The notes under the pieces were generated by a model. It saw nothing but the letters and a program-made list of their open reading frames with translations, was not told the origin of the DNA and ran no database searches. Both the position numbers and the translations under genes were made by a program. A stretch of DNA of 64,000 nt from Mesobacillus foraminis (GTDB lineage: Bacteria > Bacillota > Bacilli > Bacillales > Cytobacillaceae): contig NZ_SLVV01000005.1 in the NCBI RefSeq assembly GCF_004340465.1, positions 190,024 through 254,023 of the forward strand, read 5' to 3'. Below, one piece after another: positions 46,375 through 55,857 of the stretch (positions within the stretch are counted from its first letter, which is position 1; each line of letters opens with the position of its first letter).

Positions 46375-47890
46375 CTGCTTCCTTCCGCTTCGAACCGGCC
46401 ATCAGAAGCCCCAGCTCCTGCTCCGTCGTTTCTTTTGGATTCACAATAGCCACAATCTCGCCTTCGTATATAACCGCAATCCGGTCACTCACATTCATAA
46501 TTTCATCTAATTCAAACGAAATGAGAAGTACTGCTTTCCCTTTATCCCGCTGTTCAATCAGGCGTTTATGGATGAATTCAATTGCTCCTACATCCAGTCC
46601 TCGCGTCGGCTGAGCCGCTATAAGGATTTCCGGGTCTCTGTCAACTTCCCTGCCTATGATAGCCTTCTGCTGGTTTCCGCCTGACAGGGCCCTTGCAGGA
46701 GTAAATTCATTGGGAGTGCGGACATCATACTCTTTAATTAACTTCCGTGCCTTATCATAGATATTCTTAAAATTCATAACCCCTGACTTGGAGAAAGGAC
46801 TTTTATAATAGGTTTGAAGAACCATATTTTCCCCAATCGGATAATTCAAAACGAGGCCATGTTTGTGCCGATCCTGGGGAATGTGAGCCAATCCGGATTC
46901 TGTAATCTTTCTTGGAGTAAGGTTCAGTATTTCCTTGCCCTTAATTTTTACGCTGCCGCTTTCCGCTTTGCGCAGCCCTGTAATCGCCTCGATCAATTCG
47001 GTTTGTCCGTTTCCATCCACCCCTGCAATCCCTACGATTTCACCTGCCCGAACAGACAGGTCTAGACCCCTGACAGCCTGGACTCCCCTGGAATCCTTCA
47101 CAGCCAGTCCTTTGATTTTCAGAACATCGCCGGCAGGATTGGCTTCTGATTTATCAGTGGTAAAAACAACATCCCGGCCGACCATCAAGCTGGCCAGTTC
47201 GTTTGGATTTGTTTCGCTGACGTTTACAGTGCCAATTCCTTTCCCTTTGCGAATAACAGTGACACGATCACAAACTTCCATAATTTCTTTCAGTTTATGG
47301 GTAATAAGGATGATGGATTTTCCTTCTTTTATCAAAGTCCGTAAAATCTGAATCAGTTCTTTAATCTCCTGAGGGGTCAAAACAGCCGTCGGTTCATCGA
47401 AAATAAGGATTTCCGCACCGCGATACAGCGTTTTCAAAATTTCAACACGCTGCTGCATACCAACAGATATGTCTGAAATCTTGGCCTGCGGGTCAACTGC
47501 AAGACCATAGCGTTCTGAAATTTTCCTGACTTCCTCTTCGGCAGTTCGAATATCGATTACTCCGCCTTTGGTTGTTTCCATGCCGAGAATAATATTTTCC
47601 GTAACGCTAAAGGTGTCAACCAGCATAAAATGCTGATGAACCATCCCAATTCCAAGATCATTTGCAATATTGGGATTTGTAATATTAACAGGTTTTCCTT
47701 TGACTTTTATTTCTCCTTGTTCTGGCTGATAAAGGCCGAATAAAACATTCATCAAAGTTGATTTACCTGCTCCATTTTCGCCAAGAAGCGCATGGATTTC
47801 CCCTTTTTTTACTTGCAGTGTAATATTGTCGTTTGCGACAAAGCCCGAGAATTCTTTACGAATATTGAGCATTTCAATAACATATTCCAC
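46355..47890 (-). CDS. nupO: Nucleoside ABC transporter ATPase NupO (YufO-like), two ATP-binding domains
   Basis: 511 residues with duplicated ABC domains. The first has Walker A GENGAGKST (38-46), signature ISVGMQQRVEIL and Walker B ILIFDEPTAVL. The second has a degenerate Walker A (GVDGNGQTE), signature LSGGNQQKAIIGREV and ILIAAQPTRGLD in place of the DEP motif, as in RbsA-type transporters. It energises guanosine/nucleoside uptake. GTG start with GGGGAG upstream. Separated from nupN by a 265-bp gap with two hairpins. Confidence 0.92.
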   Translation of the reverse strand: MEYVIEMLNIRKEFSGFVANDNITLQVKKGEIHALLGENGAGKSTLMNVLFGLYQPEQGEIKVKGKPVNITNPNIANDLGIGMVHQHFMLVDTFSVTENIILGMETTKGGVIDIRTAEEEVRKISERYGLAVDPQAKISDISVGMQQRVEILKTLYRGAEILIFDEPTAVLTPQEIKELIQILRTLIKEGKSIILITHKLKEIMEVCDRVTVIRKGKGIGTVNVSETNPNELASLMVGRDVVFTTDKSEANPAGDVLKIKGLAVKDSRGVQAVRGLDLSVRAGEIVGIAGVDGNGQTELIEAITGLRKAESGSVKIKGKEILNLTPRKITESGLAHIPQDRHKHGLVLNYPIGENMVLQTYYKSPFSKSGVMNFKNIYDKARKLIKEYDVRTPNEFTPARALSGGNQQKAIIGREVDRDPEILIAAQPTRGLDVGAIEFIHKRLIEQRDKGKAVLLISFELDEIMNVSDRIAVIYEGEIVAIVNPKETTEQELGLLMAGSKRKEAGEETNV

Positions 47891-47986
47891 TTGTTTGCTT
47901 CACTCCCCACATTAGGTAGAAAAAGATAGTAGTAAGAGGTCTTACCTCAATTACATGCAAAAAATGGGGTTTCCCCCTGAAAACCT

Positions 47987-48014
47987 TAAATGAAAAGCAG
48001 AACGTTTTCTGCTC
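47987..48014 (-). terminator. Attenuator-like hairpin between nupN and nupO
   Basis: Minus-strand AGCAGAA / TTCTGCT with a 4-nt loop, then TTTTCATTT. It would end some nupN transcripts before nupO. Confidence 0.5.
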
Positions 48015-48060
48015 TTCAGTTAGGGTTTTGCTGGCATCTTAGTCCCCATTCATAGTTTTA

Positions 48061-48101
48061 CTGAAAGGAATAAGATGCAATGTGCACCTTATTCCTTTCA
48101 G
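48061..48101 (-). other. Strong hairpin after nupN without T-run
   Basis: CTGAAAGGAATAAG / CTTATTCCTTTCAG is a perfect 14-bp stem with an inner GTGCA/TGCAT pairing. No T-run follows on the minus strand, so it probably protects or sets the 3' end of the nupN mRNA. Confidence 0.6.
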
Positions 48102-48155
48102 GTAAAGTGATCCAGCTGCATGCAAGGAAGATCCTTATGAGCCAGTTGGTTTATT

Positions 48156-49268
48156 TTATTTTACAGAGAAGTTTTTAAGATCCTTTAAAGTCCCCGGAAC
48201 TGTGATATCTCCATTTTTGATTTTTTCTTCAAATTCTTTAACTTTAGCTTCAATGTCAGCTTTCGCAGCCACTTCATCATTGATTTTAGCCAGGCCTACG
48301 CCATCTTCAGCCAAACCGTATACAGTTGTTTCTCCGCCAGGGAAATTTCCTTCCTTAGCTTTTGTAGAAAGGTCTTTAACTGCAACATCTACACGTTTTA
48401 GAGCAGAAGTGATGATCACATTATGTTTTTTCCCGTCAATTGTCACTACACCTTCTGCTTCCTGGTCTGAGTCAACCCCGATTGCCCAGTAGTTTTTAGA
48501 AGGATTCTTCATCTTTAAGTCGCGAGCTTCTTTGAATAGTCCGTTACCAGTTGCACCAGCTGCGTGGAAAATGACGTCTGTTCCAGAAGAATACATTCTA
48601 GAAGCGATGGATTGTCCAATTTCTGCTTTGTCAAATGCCTCTGCATACTGAACATCTACGTTTGCATCTGCGTTTACAGCTTTGACTCCGGCAAGGAAAC
48701 CAGCTTCAAAGCGTTCGATAACCTCACTCTTCATTCCGCCGATAAAACCAATTTTATTGGATTCTGTTGCAAGTCCCGCTGCAACTCCAGCCAGGAAAGA
48801 TGCCTCCTGCTCTTTGAAAAGGACGCTTGCAACGTTGGGCTGTTCTACTACACTATCGACGATACCGAAGTGAGCATCTTTTTGCTGCCCTGCGATCTCA
48901 TTTACAGCCTCTGCCATCATAAACCCAATACCAAATACTAGGTTGAAATCTTGGCGAGCCAGGGAATTAAGGTTAGTTGTATAATCAGCATCTGATTGAG
49001 ATTGTAAGTAATTGTATCCGTCCTGGCCTTTTTCGAGACCATTTTCTTCACCAAATTCCTGGATTCCTTTCCAGGCGGATTGGTTGAAGGATTTATCATC
49101 AATTCCTCCGACATCTGTAACCATGGCTACTTTGAATGTCTCTTCTGTGTTTTTGCCATTGTCACCAGTGGTTTCGTCTTTTTTTGCGTCATTGTTGCCA
49201 CAAGCGCCAAGGATTGTTCCAGCAGCCAGTACAAGCGACAGAGCTAAACCAAATTTTCGCTTTTTCAA
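48156..49268 (-). CDS. nupN: BMP-family nucleoside-binding lipoprotein NupN (YufN-like)
   Basis: 370 residues. A lipoprotein signal peptide ends at TILGACG (Cys23 lipidated), followed by a Lys/Asp/Thr-rich linker and the BMP periplasmic-binding fold (FKVAMVTDVGGIDDKSFNQSAW; DFNLVFGIGFMMAEAV; AGATGNGLFKEA). It captures nucleosides outside the membrane and hands them to NupPQ. TTG start, 8 nt after AGGGGG. It follows ymfC by 82 bp. Confidence 0.94.
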   Translation of the reverse strand: MKKRKFGLALSLVLAAGTILGACGNNDAKKDETTGDNGKNTEETFKVAMVTDVGGIDDKSFNQSAWKGIQEFGEENGLEKGQDGYNYLQSQSDADYTTNLNSLARQDFNLVFGIGFMMAEAVNEIAGQQKDAHFGIVDSVVEQPNVASVLFKEQEASFLAGVAAGLATESNKIGFIGGMKSEVIERFEAGFLAGVKAVNADANVDVQYAEAFDKAEIGQSIASRMYSSGTDVIFHAAGATGNGLFKEARDLKMKNPSKNYWAIGVDSDQEAEGVVTIDGKKHNVIITSALKRVDVAVKDLSTKAKEGNFPGGETTVYGLAEDGVGLAKINDEVAAKADIEAKVKEFEEKIKNGDITVPGTLKDLKNFSVK

Positions 49269-49291
49269 GTTTGGTACCCCCTAAGGATTGT

Positions 49292-49310
49292 TTGGTCGAT
49301 TTAGTAGAAA
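49292..49310 (-). promoter_or_regulatory. Element shared by the nupN and ymfC upstream regions, copy 1
   Basis: TTGGTCGATTTAGTAGAAA (plus-strand reading) matches 17 of 19 positions with 50180-50198. It lies about 25-40 bp upstream of nupN. Regulatory role is inferred from the repetition only. Confidence 0.45.
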
Positions 49311-49350
49311 CGGAAGGTCAGCAGGTTAAGGTTTCCTTGTCCATAAAAAG

Positions 49351-50076
49351 TCAAAATCTTTTTCTCAGAACATGAAAACTAAACTTATCTGCCTTAAAAT
49401 AATTGACTGAAAAAAGAATTGGTACATCCATTTCATCGAAATGCATCTGCTTTAAAACTAGCAATGCAGTTTCAGGGTCACACTCCAGAATGGGCGATAT
49501 TTTTTCGTGATAGCCAATCGGCTCGATTTGGGCGACAGCGTATGCAATTTTCCTGCTCGATCCTTCCTCAAGCATTTGGAATATCGATTCTCTTTCATAT
49601 GCAAAGGATTCTGGTAAAATCTCTGAAGGAACCTTGTCTATGCAATAGACAACTGGCTCCCCGTTCGCAGTCCTTACCCTCTCAAACACGACTAATTCGT
49701 CCTCCGGTGAGCATGTGAAACGGTTAATATCCTCTTCGGTAGGTCCAGTTGTAGAAGTTTCAAGAAAGATGGTCCCCGGTTTCATACCTGCCTGTGCAAT
49801 CATATCTGTCACACTGTTCAGCTGCTCGATTCCCGAGGTAAACAGCGGTTTGGCATTCACAAATGTGCCGACTCCGTGCCTGCGAATAATAACGTTTTCT
49901 TCTTCAAGAATCCGCAATGCCTCGCGAAGAGTGGCTCTGCTTACACCAAGCTGTTTTGATAGGTCAAATTCAGACGGGAGCTTTTCTTTCTCTTTATAGA
50001 CTCCTTTTTGAATGTCCTTTTTAAGGTGATCGATAACTTGTAAATAAAGGTGACGATTATCTGACTTGATTGACAT
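49351..50076 (-). CDS. ymfC: GntR-family (HutC/UTRA) regulator YmfC
   Basis: 241 residues. The winged helix-turn-helix at the N-terminus ([40 protein letters not shown]) is followed by a UTRA ligand-binding domain (~85-235). It precedes the nup genes on the same strand, so it probably controls nucleoside uptake; its ligand is unknown. GGAGG precedes the ATG by 7 nt. A palindrome in its upstream region is a candidate operator. In B. subtilis ymfC also follows spoIIIE, but yufNOPQ is elsewhere. Confidence 0.9.
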   Translation of the reverse strand: MSIKSDNRHLYLQVIDHLKKDIQKGVYKEKEKLPSEFDLSKQLGVSRATLREALRILEEENVIIRRHGVGTFVNAKPLFTSGIEQLNSVTDMIAQAGMKPGTIFLETSTTGPTEEDINRFTCSPEDELVVFERVRTANGEPVVYCIDKVPSEILPESFAYERESIFQMLEEGSSRKIAYAVAQIEPIGYHEKISPILECDPETALLVLKQMHFDEMDVPILFSVNYFKADKFSFHVLRKRF

Positions 50077-50408
50077 AGGGTTTCCTCCAACCTTCTTCTC
50101 CAGACATCAGACCTCTGATGTTTTACATTCCTACTAATCGAAAATACTATAACACTTTTTTATTTATAAATAAATAGAGTTTGTCGATTTTGTAGAAAAA
50201 ACCAAACAAATAATAAATTAAGAAAATTCAACCTCCAAAAGTCCCCATTAACTGGAAGGTGATTACAATGGTAACGCTTTCAATAGTATGCTATATTTAG
50301 GCTGCCTACCTATATTTTATCGGTTCTATTTTTTCTTCCAGGCACGAAAAATCCCCTTCAGCGGTTTTTACTGAAGGGGATACGTCATCACATACGAGTT
50401 TTATATGT
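50077..50408. promoter_or_regulatory. Regulatory region upstream of ymfC-nupNOPQ
   Basis: Features: palindrome ACATCAGA-CC-TCTGATGT (50104-50121); CCTACTAATCGA (about 50129-50140), an inverted relative of the shared element at 50180-50198 (TTTGTCGATTTTGTAGAAA); and a perfect cre in minus orientation, TGAAAGCGTTACCA (50269-50282). AAATTAAGAAAATTC (about 50215-50229) weakly resembles a CodY box. The spoIIIE terminator closes the region. Roles are inferred. Confidence 0.55.
50346..50385 (-). terminator. Terminator of spoIIIE
   Basis: A perfect 11-bp stem ATCCCCTTCAG / CTGAAGGGGAT with TTTTCG following on the minus strand. Confidence 0.88.
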
Positions 50409-52763
50409 TCAGGAGCTCGCTTCTTCTGACTTTGACACTAAAACGGTTCTTGGTTTGCTGCCCTCGTAGGGACCAACAATTCCTCGCTGTTCCATTTCAT
50501 CAATGAGCCTGGCCGCTCTGGAATAGCCAATCCTGAATCTCCGCTGCAGCATGGAAACGGAAGCGGTCTGCATTTCTACAATCAAGTCCACGGCATCTTC
50601 ATATAAATCATCATCAACCTCAGAAGAATTTTCCGGTATATCCTCCGGTATCATCTCTTCCTGGTATTGAGCCTTCTGCTGACCAATTACAAAGTTAACA
50701 ACTTCCTCAACCTCTTCGTCCGATAAAAACGCTCCCTGGACACGTACTGGTTTTGAAGCTCCCACAGGAAGGAACAGCATATCTCCCCTTCCCAAAAGCT
50801 TCTCTGCCCCTCCCATGTCAAGAATGGTTCTTGAATCGGTCATGGATGAGACGGCGAATGCTATTCTGGATGGGATATTGGCTTTGATTACCCCTGTAAT
50901 GACATCAACGGAAGGGCGCTGTGTAGCAATAATCAAGTGTATTCCTGCAGCACGGGCCATTTGAGCAAGCCTGGTTATAGAATCCTCAACATCAGATGAG
51001 GCGACCATCATCAAATCGGCAAGCTCGTCCACTATTACGACAATATACGGAAGGAGCGGCTGATTTACGCCTTCCTCCTCATTATTTCTTTTGACATACT
51101 CGTTATAGCCTTCAATATTTCTTGTGCCAGTGTGAGAAAATAAATCGTAGCGGCGTTCCATTTCACTTACAACCTTTTGCAATGCCTGGGAGGCCTTTTT
51201 GGCGTTGGTCACAACCGGCGCAAGTAAATGGGGTATTCCGTTATAAACATTCAGCTCGACCATCTTTGGGTCGATCATCATTAGCTTGACTTCATGGGGT
51301 TTGGCTTTCATCAGGATGCTGGTAATAATCCCGTTGATACAGACACTCTTTCCGCTTCCGGTTGCCCCTGCCACAAGAAGATGGGGCATTTTATTAAGCT
51401 CGGCAAGCACAGCTTCGCCGGTAATGTCACGGCCCAGACCAATTTGAAGCTTTGACCCCGGCTTATTATGCTGTTTGGCATCAAGCACTTCTCTTAAAGA
51501 AACCATGGCAACCTCTGAATTGGGAACCTCAATTCCAATCGCTGATTTTCCGGGAATTGGCGCTTCGATCCTGATGTCCTTTGCTGCCAGGGCAAGAGCC
51601 AGGTCATCACTCAAACTCACAATTCGGCTTACTTTAACCCCCACATCAGGGTGAACCTCGTATTTGGTAACTGCCGGACCCAAATGTACCTGGGTTACTC
51701 TGGCTTTTACCCCAAAGCTCTGGAAAGTCCTTTCGAGCTTAGCTGCATTTGCATGGATTAATTCGTACTCCCCGCTCTGGTCCGTTTTGTTTGGAGTTTT
51801 CAGCAGCTTGATCGGAGGCAGCTCATAGGCTGCATTTTCCACTTCTGTAAATGTCATTGGCGGGGGGCTGTCGTCTCCCGTTTTATCTTCTGGTTCATTC
51901 TGGTTCTGTGTATTCTTTTGATTTGGTCTGACAGCTCCCTTTTCAGTTTCATGCTCATCCTCGGCCGGATAGGCCCGCTCCGCAAAGCTTGAAATAAGCG
52001 GTTCAGCTGAAGGAATATCTTCAGGTTCAGGAGTGGCAGAAACCGGAGCAGCCTTTGGTTCTTCTGATTTTCGCTGTGCCTTCTTAGCCTCCAGTTTTTC
52101 TTCTCTCTTATGCGATTGCGCTTCCTTCCAATCTTTTACATCTTCCTTAAAAGCTTCCCACTGTCTTTTGAAAAAAGCACCAATACCGGAGATGAATTTT
52201 CCCGCCGGCTCACTGAAGGTTTTGCCAGTGATAAGGACAAAGCCAATAACAATCGCAACAAAGGCGATCAGCTGGGATCCGGCTGCGTCGAACAAATAAT
52301 AAAACAGAGCAAATAAAATAGCACCAATCATTCCTCCGCCAAGGTCCACTGTACTGGTTTCCCCCTTGGCTTCCATTAAGTATAAATCCCATGTATTCGC
52401 AATCACACTTGGGTTTTCAAACTTCCCTCCATTCGACAGGAGCTCAAAAAGTGTTACATGGCTCAGGAGCAGGATGGCTCCTATGATTAAATATGTACCA
52501 AAAAGCTTGATTTGAAAGATAAACGGAAGTTTTCTCTTCCACATAATGTAGACACAGAATATCACCAGCCCCAAGAGGCCAATCATATACCATTCTCCCA
52601 GAAAAAAACGAAAAAACATAACCGTTGCGTTACCCGCTGCTCCAAGCTTTGCAATTGCAATGACAGCCAGGGCAAGAAGAATCAGGCCGCCTAATTCATA
52701 CTTCAGCGTTGTCTTTAGCTGGTCATTATTTTTCCGTGTTTGTCGTTTTTTCTTTTTAACCAT
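50409..52763 (-). CDS. spoIIIE: DNA translocase SpoIIIE (FtsK/SpoIIIE family)
   Basis: 784 residues, close to the B. subtilis length. Four N-terminal membrane helices (~22-165) are followed by a charged linker (~190-310) and the motor: Walker [10 protein letters not shown], Walker [15 protein letters not shown], then [22 protein letters not shown]-terminal gamma winged-helix ([25 protein letters not shown]) reads SRS sequences. It pumps the chromosome into the forespore at the polar septum. AAGGTG precedes the ATG. Confidence 0.97.
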   Translation of the reverse strand: MVKKKKRQTRKNNDQLKTTLKYELGGLILLALAVIAIAKLGAAGNATVMFFRFFLGEWYMIGLLGLVIFCVYIMWKRKLPFIFQIKLFGTYLIIGAILLLSHVTLFELLSNGGKFENPSVIANTWDLYLMEAKGETSTVDLGGGMIGAILFALFYYLFDAAGSQLIAFVAIVIGFVLITGKTFSEPAGKFISGIGAFFKRQWEAFKEDVKDWKEAQSHKREEKLEAKKAQRKSEEPKAAPVSATPEPEDIPSAEPLISSFAERAYPAEDEHETEKGAVRPNQKNTQNQNEPEDKTGDDSPPPMTFTEVENAAYELPPIKLLKTPNKTDQSGEYELIHANAAKLERTFQSFGVKARVTQVHLGPAVTKYEVHPDVGVKVSRIVSLSDDLALALAAKDIRIEAPIPGKSAIGIEVPNSEVAMVSLREVLDAKQHNKPGSKLQIGLGRDITGEAVLAELNKMPHLLVAGATGSGKSVCINGIITSILMKAKPHEVKLMMIDPKMVELNVYNGIPHLLAPVVTNAKKASQALQKVVSEMERRYDLFSHTGTRNIEGYNEYVKRNNEEEGVNQPLLPYIVVIVDELADLMMVASSDVEDSITRLAQMARAAGIHLIIATQRPSVDVITGVIKANIPSRIAFAVSSMTDSRTILDMGGAEKLLGRGDMLFLPVGASKPVRVQGAFLSDEEVEEVVNFVIGQQKAQYQEEMIPEDIPENSSEVDDDLYEDAVDLIVEMQTASVSMLQRRFRIGYSRAARLIDEMEQRGIVGPYEGSKPRTVLVSKSEEASS

Positions 52764-52829
52764 TCTATCACCTTATTATCTAGTCTTCATTTTAAGTATA
52801 AACAAAACCTGTACCCGTAAACTCCCAAT

Positions 52830-52861
52830 AAGAAAAGAAGCAGCCTGAAGTCGGCTGCTGT
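52830..52861 (-). terminator. Terminator of tepA-ylzJ
   Basis: AGCAGCC / GGCTGCT stem, followed by TTCTTTTCTTATT on the minus strand, about 60 nt after the ylzJ stop. Confidence 0.75.
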
Positions 52862-52916
52862 TAAAGTTTAACCCTATTATATCATAACGTCCACATATTA
52901 TTGTCAAACATTTGTT

Positions 52917-53129
52917 CTAGGACAGGGAAAATTTTGTTCCTGGCGTGCAGTTGGGCTCTAAAAAGTGGGCGGGATCTGTACTCATGACTCGAACAATCCG
53001 ATAATTAAAACCGTCTTCTTGCTCAGCGAGAACTGGAATCCCATTGTAGGATACCATTAGCCCCGGAGAAGCCTTTTCCTCCTCATGAGGATAAATAAGT
53101 TCCTGTGGCATCATGGTGTACAAGATCAT
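52917..53129 (-). CDS. ylzJ: YlzJ-like small protein
   Basis: 70 residues: [29 protein letters not shown] and [14 protein letters not shown] are conserved in YlzJ of Bacillaceae. Its function is unknown. Its ATG overlaps the tepA stop (ATGA), so translation is coupled to tepA. Confidence 0.88.
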   Translation of the reverse strand: MILYTMMPQELIYPHEEEKASPGLMVSYNGIPVLAEQEDGFNYRIVRVMSTDPAHFLEPNCTPGTKFSLS

Positions 53130-53863
53130 TGAACGATCCCTTCTTTTCTTTCCTTATTCAGCTCGATTAACTCATTCAGCTTCTTCATCGCCTGGCCCAG
53201 TCCGCCCACCTCGTCAATCAGGCCGGTGTCAACAGCATCAGGTCCGATTACATTCGTTCCAATATCCCTGGTCAGGTTGCCTTTTGCAAACATTAAATCT
53301 TTGAAGGTATCTTCCGTTATATTGGAATGTTTGGTAACGAACCGGATTACCCGCTCCTGCATCTTATCAAGGTACTCAAAGGTTTGCGGCACACCGATGA
53401 CGAGGCCAGTCAGCCTGATCGGATGGATGGTCATCGTCGCCGTATCAGCAATAAACGAATAATTACAGGAAACGGCAATCGGTACACCTATGGAGTGGCC
53501 TCCTCCAAGAACAATAGACACAGTCGGTTTGGACAACGATGAGATCATTTCCGAAATCGCCAGGCCTGCTTCGACATCTCCACCGACCGTATTAAGGATG
53601 ACCATCAGTCCCTCGATGTTTGGGTTCTGTTCGATTGCCACCAACTGTGGAATGATATGTTCATACTTGGTTGTTTTATTGTGCGGTGGGAGCTGCACAT
53701 GGCCTTCGATTTGGCCGACAATTGTCAAACAGTGAATTTTTGAATCCTGTGATAATTGAGGTACATTCGTCTGACCGAGCTGCTGAATTTTCTCAATTAA
53801 AGAAGAGGACTTCTCATCTTTCTGCCCCTCTTGTTTTTCTGGATTAACCTCATTCATTTGCAT
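53126..53863 (-). CDS. tepA: ClpP-family protein TepA
   Basis: 245 residues from ATG 53861-53863 ([11 protein letters not shown]), about 10 nt after GGGGG; an open frame extends further upstream without a better site. The ClpP/crotonase-like domain has [20 protein letters not shown], the serine region [12 protein letters not shown] and the catalytic-type His in [10 protein letters not shown]. It is a germination/translocation-enhancing membrane-associated protease in B. subtilis reports. Coupled to ylzJ and located between rnjB and spoIIIE. Confidence 0.9.
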   Translation of the reverse strand: MQMNEVNPEKQEGQKDEKSSSLIEKIQQLGQTNVPQLSQDSKIHCLTIVGQIEGHVQLPPHNKTTKYEHIIPQLVAIEQNPNIEGLMVILNTVGGDVEAGLAISEMISSLSKPTVSIVLGGGHSIGVPIAVSCNYSFIADTATMTIHPIRLTGLVIGVPQTFEYLDKMQERVIRFVTKHSNITEDTFKDLMFAKGNLTRDIGTNVIGPDAVDTGLIDEVGGLGQAMKKLNELIELNKERKEGIVQ

Positions 53864-53948
53864 TCTGATTTTACCCCCTACATGCATGATGATTTTAGTA
53901 TGGACTTTCCCAGCCGTTTCATGCGGAATAGGGAGAATTTTGAACGCA

Positions 53949-53976
53949 AAAGACACCCGTGTACCGGGTGCCTTAA
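53949..53976 (-). terminator. Terminator of rnjB
   Basis: GGCACCCG / CGGGTGTC stem with TTTTGCG on the minus strand. Confidence 0.7.
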
Positions 53977-54022
53977 GGAACCATGAATTTTATTAATTAA
54001 GAATGGTACGGCAAGCGAATCT

Positions 54023-55693
54023 TTACCTTACCTCCATTAATATGGGCATGATCATTGGCCGACGCTTTGTTTTTTCATATAAATAATGGCTAAGTGCTTC
54101 TCTCATATCCTGTTTCAATCCTGCCCAATCAAAGGATTCCCTGGCAAGGACTCTCTCGACAATCTCTTTTACGAGATCCCCCGATTCATCCATAAGCTTT
54201 TCCGATTCACGGACATAGACGAAGCCGCGGGAGATGATTTCCGGACCGGCAGCGATCCTGCGTTCCGATTTATTCAGGGTAACAACGACAATTAAGACAC
54301 CGTCTTGGGAAAGCAGCTTTCTGTCCCTGAGGACGATATTCCCTACATCCCCTACCCCGATGCCGTCAATCAGGACATTGCCTGCAGTCACCCGGTCTGT
54401 TGATCGTATTCTGTCATTCATTAAATCAATGACATCCCCGCGGTCAGGGATGTGGATCCGGCTTTCGGGAATGCCGCAATCCTTCGCCACCGAACTATGC
54501 GCTTTCAGCATTTTATATTCCCCATGGACAGGAATAAAAAATTTAGGATTCATTAAATTGATCATAAACTTCAGCTCTTCCTGACTTCCGTGGCTGGATA
54601 TCTGGAGTTCCCTTTTTCCAAAAATGACATTTGCCCCCGCTCTAAAGAGCATATCAACCGTCTTATTATGGAATACCTCATTGTTTTTCAATGGCGATTC
54701 CGGAATCAGGACTGTGTCCCCAGCCATAATATTGGTTTGAGGATGGGACTGCCTTGCCATCTTTTGAAGGGCTTCTATTGGTTCACCCTGATTTCCGGAA
54801 ATTAAGATGACCTTTTCATCTTCCGGAATTTGCTTCATTTCATTAAGGGTATAAATCGTATCCTCATCCGTGGCGAGATAGCCCAGATCAACTGCAAGCT
54901 CTATAGTACGCCTTAAACTTTTCCCGATAATGGCTACCTTTCTCTGACTGTCCCTGGCACAGTTAAAGATATGCTGGATCCTGTTCAGGTCAGTAGCAAA
55001 ACAAGCAGCAATAATTCTTCCCTTCGCCTGGCAAAAATGATCATAGTATTCCTTCGCAATCATTGCCTCTGAAGTCGTGTAGCCGGGTTTTTCTGCCTTT
55101 GTGCTGTCGGATAAAAGGCAAAGGACCCCTTTTTCACCAATGCGGGCCATTTTGCCGATTTCGGATTGATACAGCTTTGGTGCCGCCTGATCAAATTTAA
55201 AATCCCCCGTATGGACAATTGCTCCTTCTGAAGTGTGAATACAAACTGCAACAGAGTCTGGAATACTGTGCGTAGTTTTGAAAAATGTCACCGCAGCTGA
55301 CCTGAAAGGGAGCCTGGAATTAGAGTGAATTTCCCTGAAGTCCGGTTTCCCCTCAAATCCCTGTTCTTTCATCTTTTCCCTCGCCAAGGCAATCGTAAGC
55401 TTTGTCCCATAAACAGGCACCCTTATCTTTTTTAATAGATAAGACAATGCGCCAATATGATCTTCATGTCCATGAGTAAGGAAAATTGCCTGAATTCTAT
55501 CCTTATTTTCGATTAAATAGGAAATATCGGGGATAACAACATCAATTCCCAGCATTTCATCCTCCGGGTATTTCAGACCGGCATCCACGATAAAAATGTC
55601 TCCGTCCACTTCTGTAAGATACATATTTTTTCCGATTTCACCGACTCCGCCCAAAGCTATTACCCTGATGCTTTCATTTTTTCTCGCATTCAA
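54023..55693 (-). CDS. rnjB: Ribonuclease J2
   Basis: 556 residues of the metallo-beta-lactamase/beta-CASP family. The zinc motif HGHEDH (74-79) is complete, with HTGDFKFD and PVHGEYKML further on. The C-terminal domain contains SRGFVYVRESEKLMDES. RNase J2 pairs with J1 in 5'-end processing and 5'-3' decay; in B. subtilis (ymfA) it is nearly inactive alone. TTG start, 10 nt after GGAGG. I call J2 from the neighbourhood (dapA upstream, tepA downstream). Confidence 0.92.
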   Translation of the reverse strand: MNARKNESIRVIALGGVGEIGKNMYLTEVDGDIFIVDAGLKYPEDEMLGIDVVIPDISYLIENKDRIQAIFLTHGHEDHIGALSYLLKKIRVPVYGTKLTIALAREKMKEQGFEGKPDFREIHSNSRLPFRSAAVTFFKTTHSIPDSVAVCIHTSEGAIVHTGDFKFDQAAPKLYQSEIGKMARIGEKGVLCLLSDSTKAEKPGYTTSEAMIAKEYYDHFCQAKGRIIAACFATDLNRIQHIFNCARDSQRKVAIIGKSLRRTIELAVDLGYLATDEDTIYTLNEMKQIPEDEKVILISGNQGEPIEALQKMARQSHPQTNIMAGDTVLIPESPLKNNEVFHNKTVDMLFRAGANVIFGKRELQISSHGSQEELKFMINLMNPKFFIPVHGEYKMLKAHSSVAKDCGIPESRIHIPDRGDVIDLMNDRIRSTDRVTAGNVLIDGIGVGDVGNIVLRDRKLLSQDGVLIVVVTLNKSERRIAAGPEIISRGFVYVRESEKLMDESGDLVKEIVERVLARESFDWAGLKQDMREALSHYLYEKTKRRPMIMPILMEVR

Positions 55694-55823
55694 TTGTATA
55701 GTTCCTCCTATGCTGAATTGGGCCGACCATGACCAGTTACTGTTATTATACTTGATAGCTGAAATCCTTTACAACTTAAAACCGCAATCTGCGAGGGAAG
55801 AAATACTTTCATTCTTCTAATGG

Positions 55824-55857
55824 AAAAAGAGAATGCCCATGGGACATCCTCTTTTCT
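55824..55857 (-). terminator. Terminator of asd-dapG-dapA
   Basis: AAAAGAGGATGTCC / GGCATTCTCTTTT stem with mismatches, then TTCC on the minus strand, touching the dapA stop. Confidence 0.7.

Noticed and set aside
49269-49350. Purine riboswitch before nupN
   Set aside because: The gap after ymfC is only 82 bp and lacks the conserved loop sequences of purine aptamers.
53864-53956. N-terminal extension of tepA by 31 residues
   Set aside because: No ribosome-binding site precedes it; the start at 53863 gives the usual length of about 245 residues.
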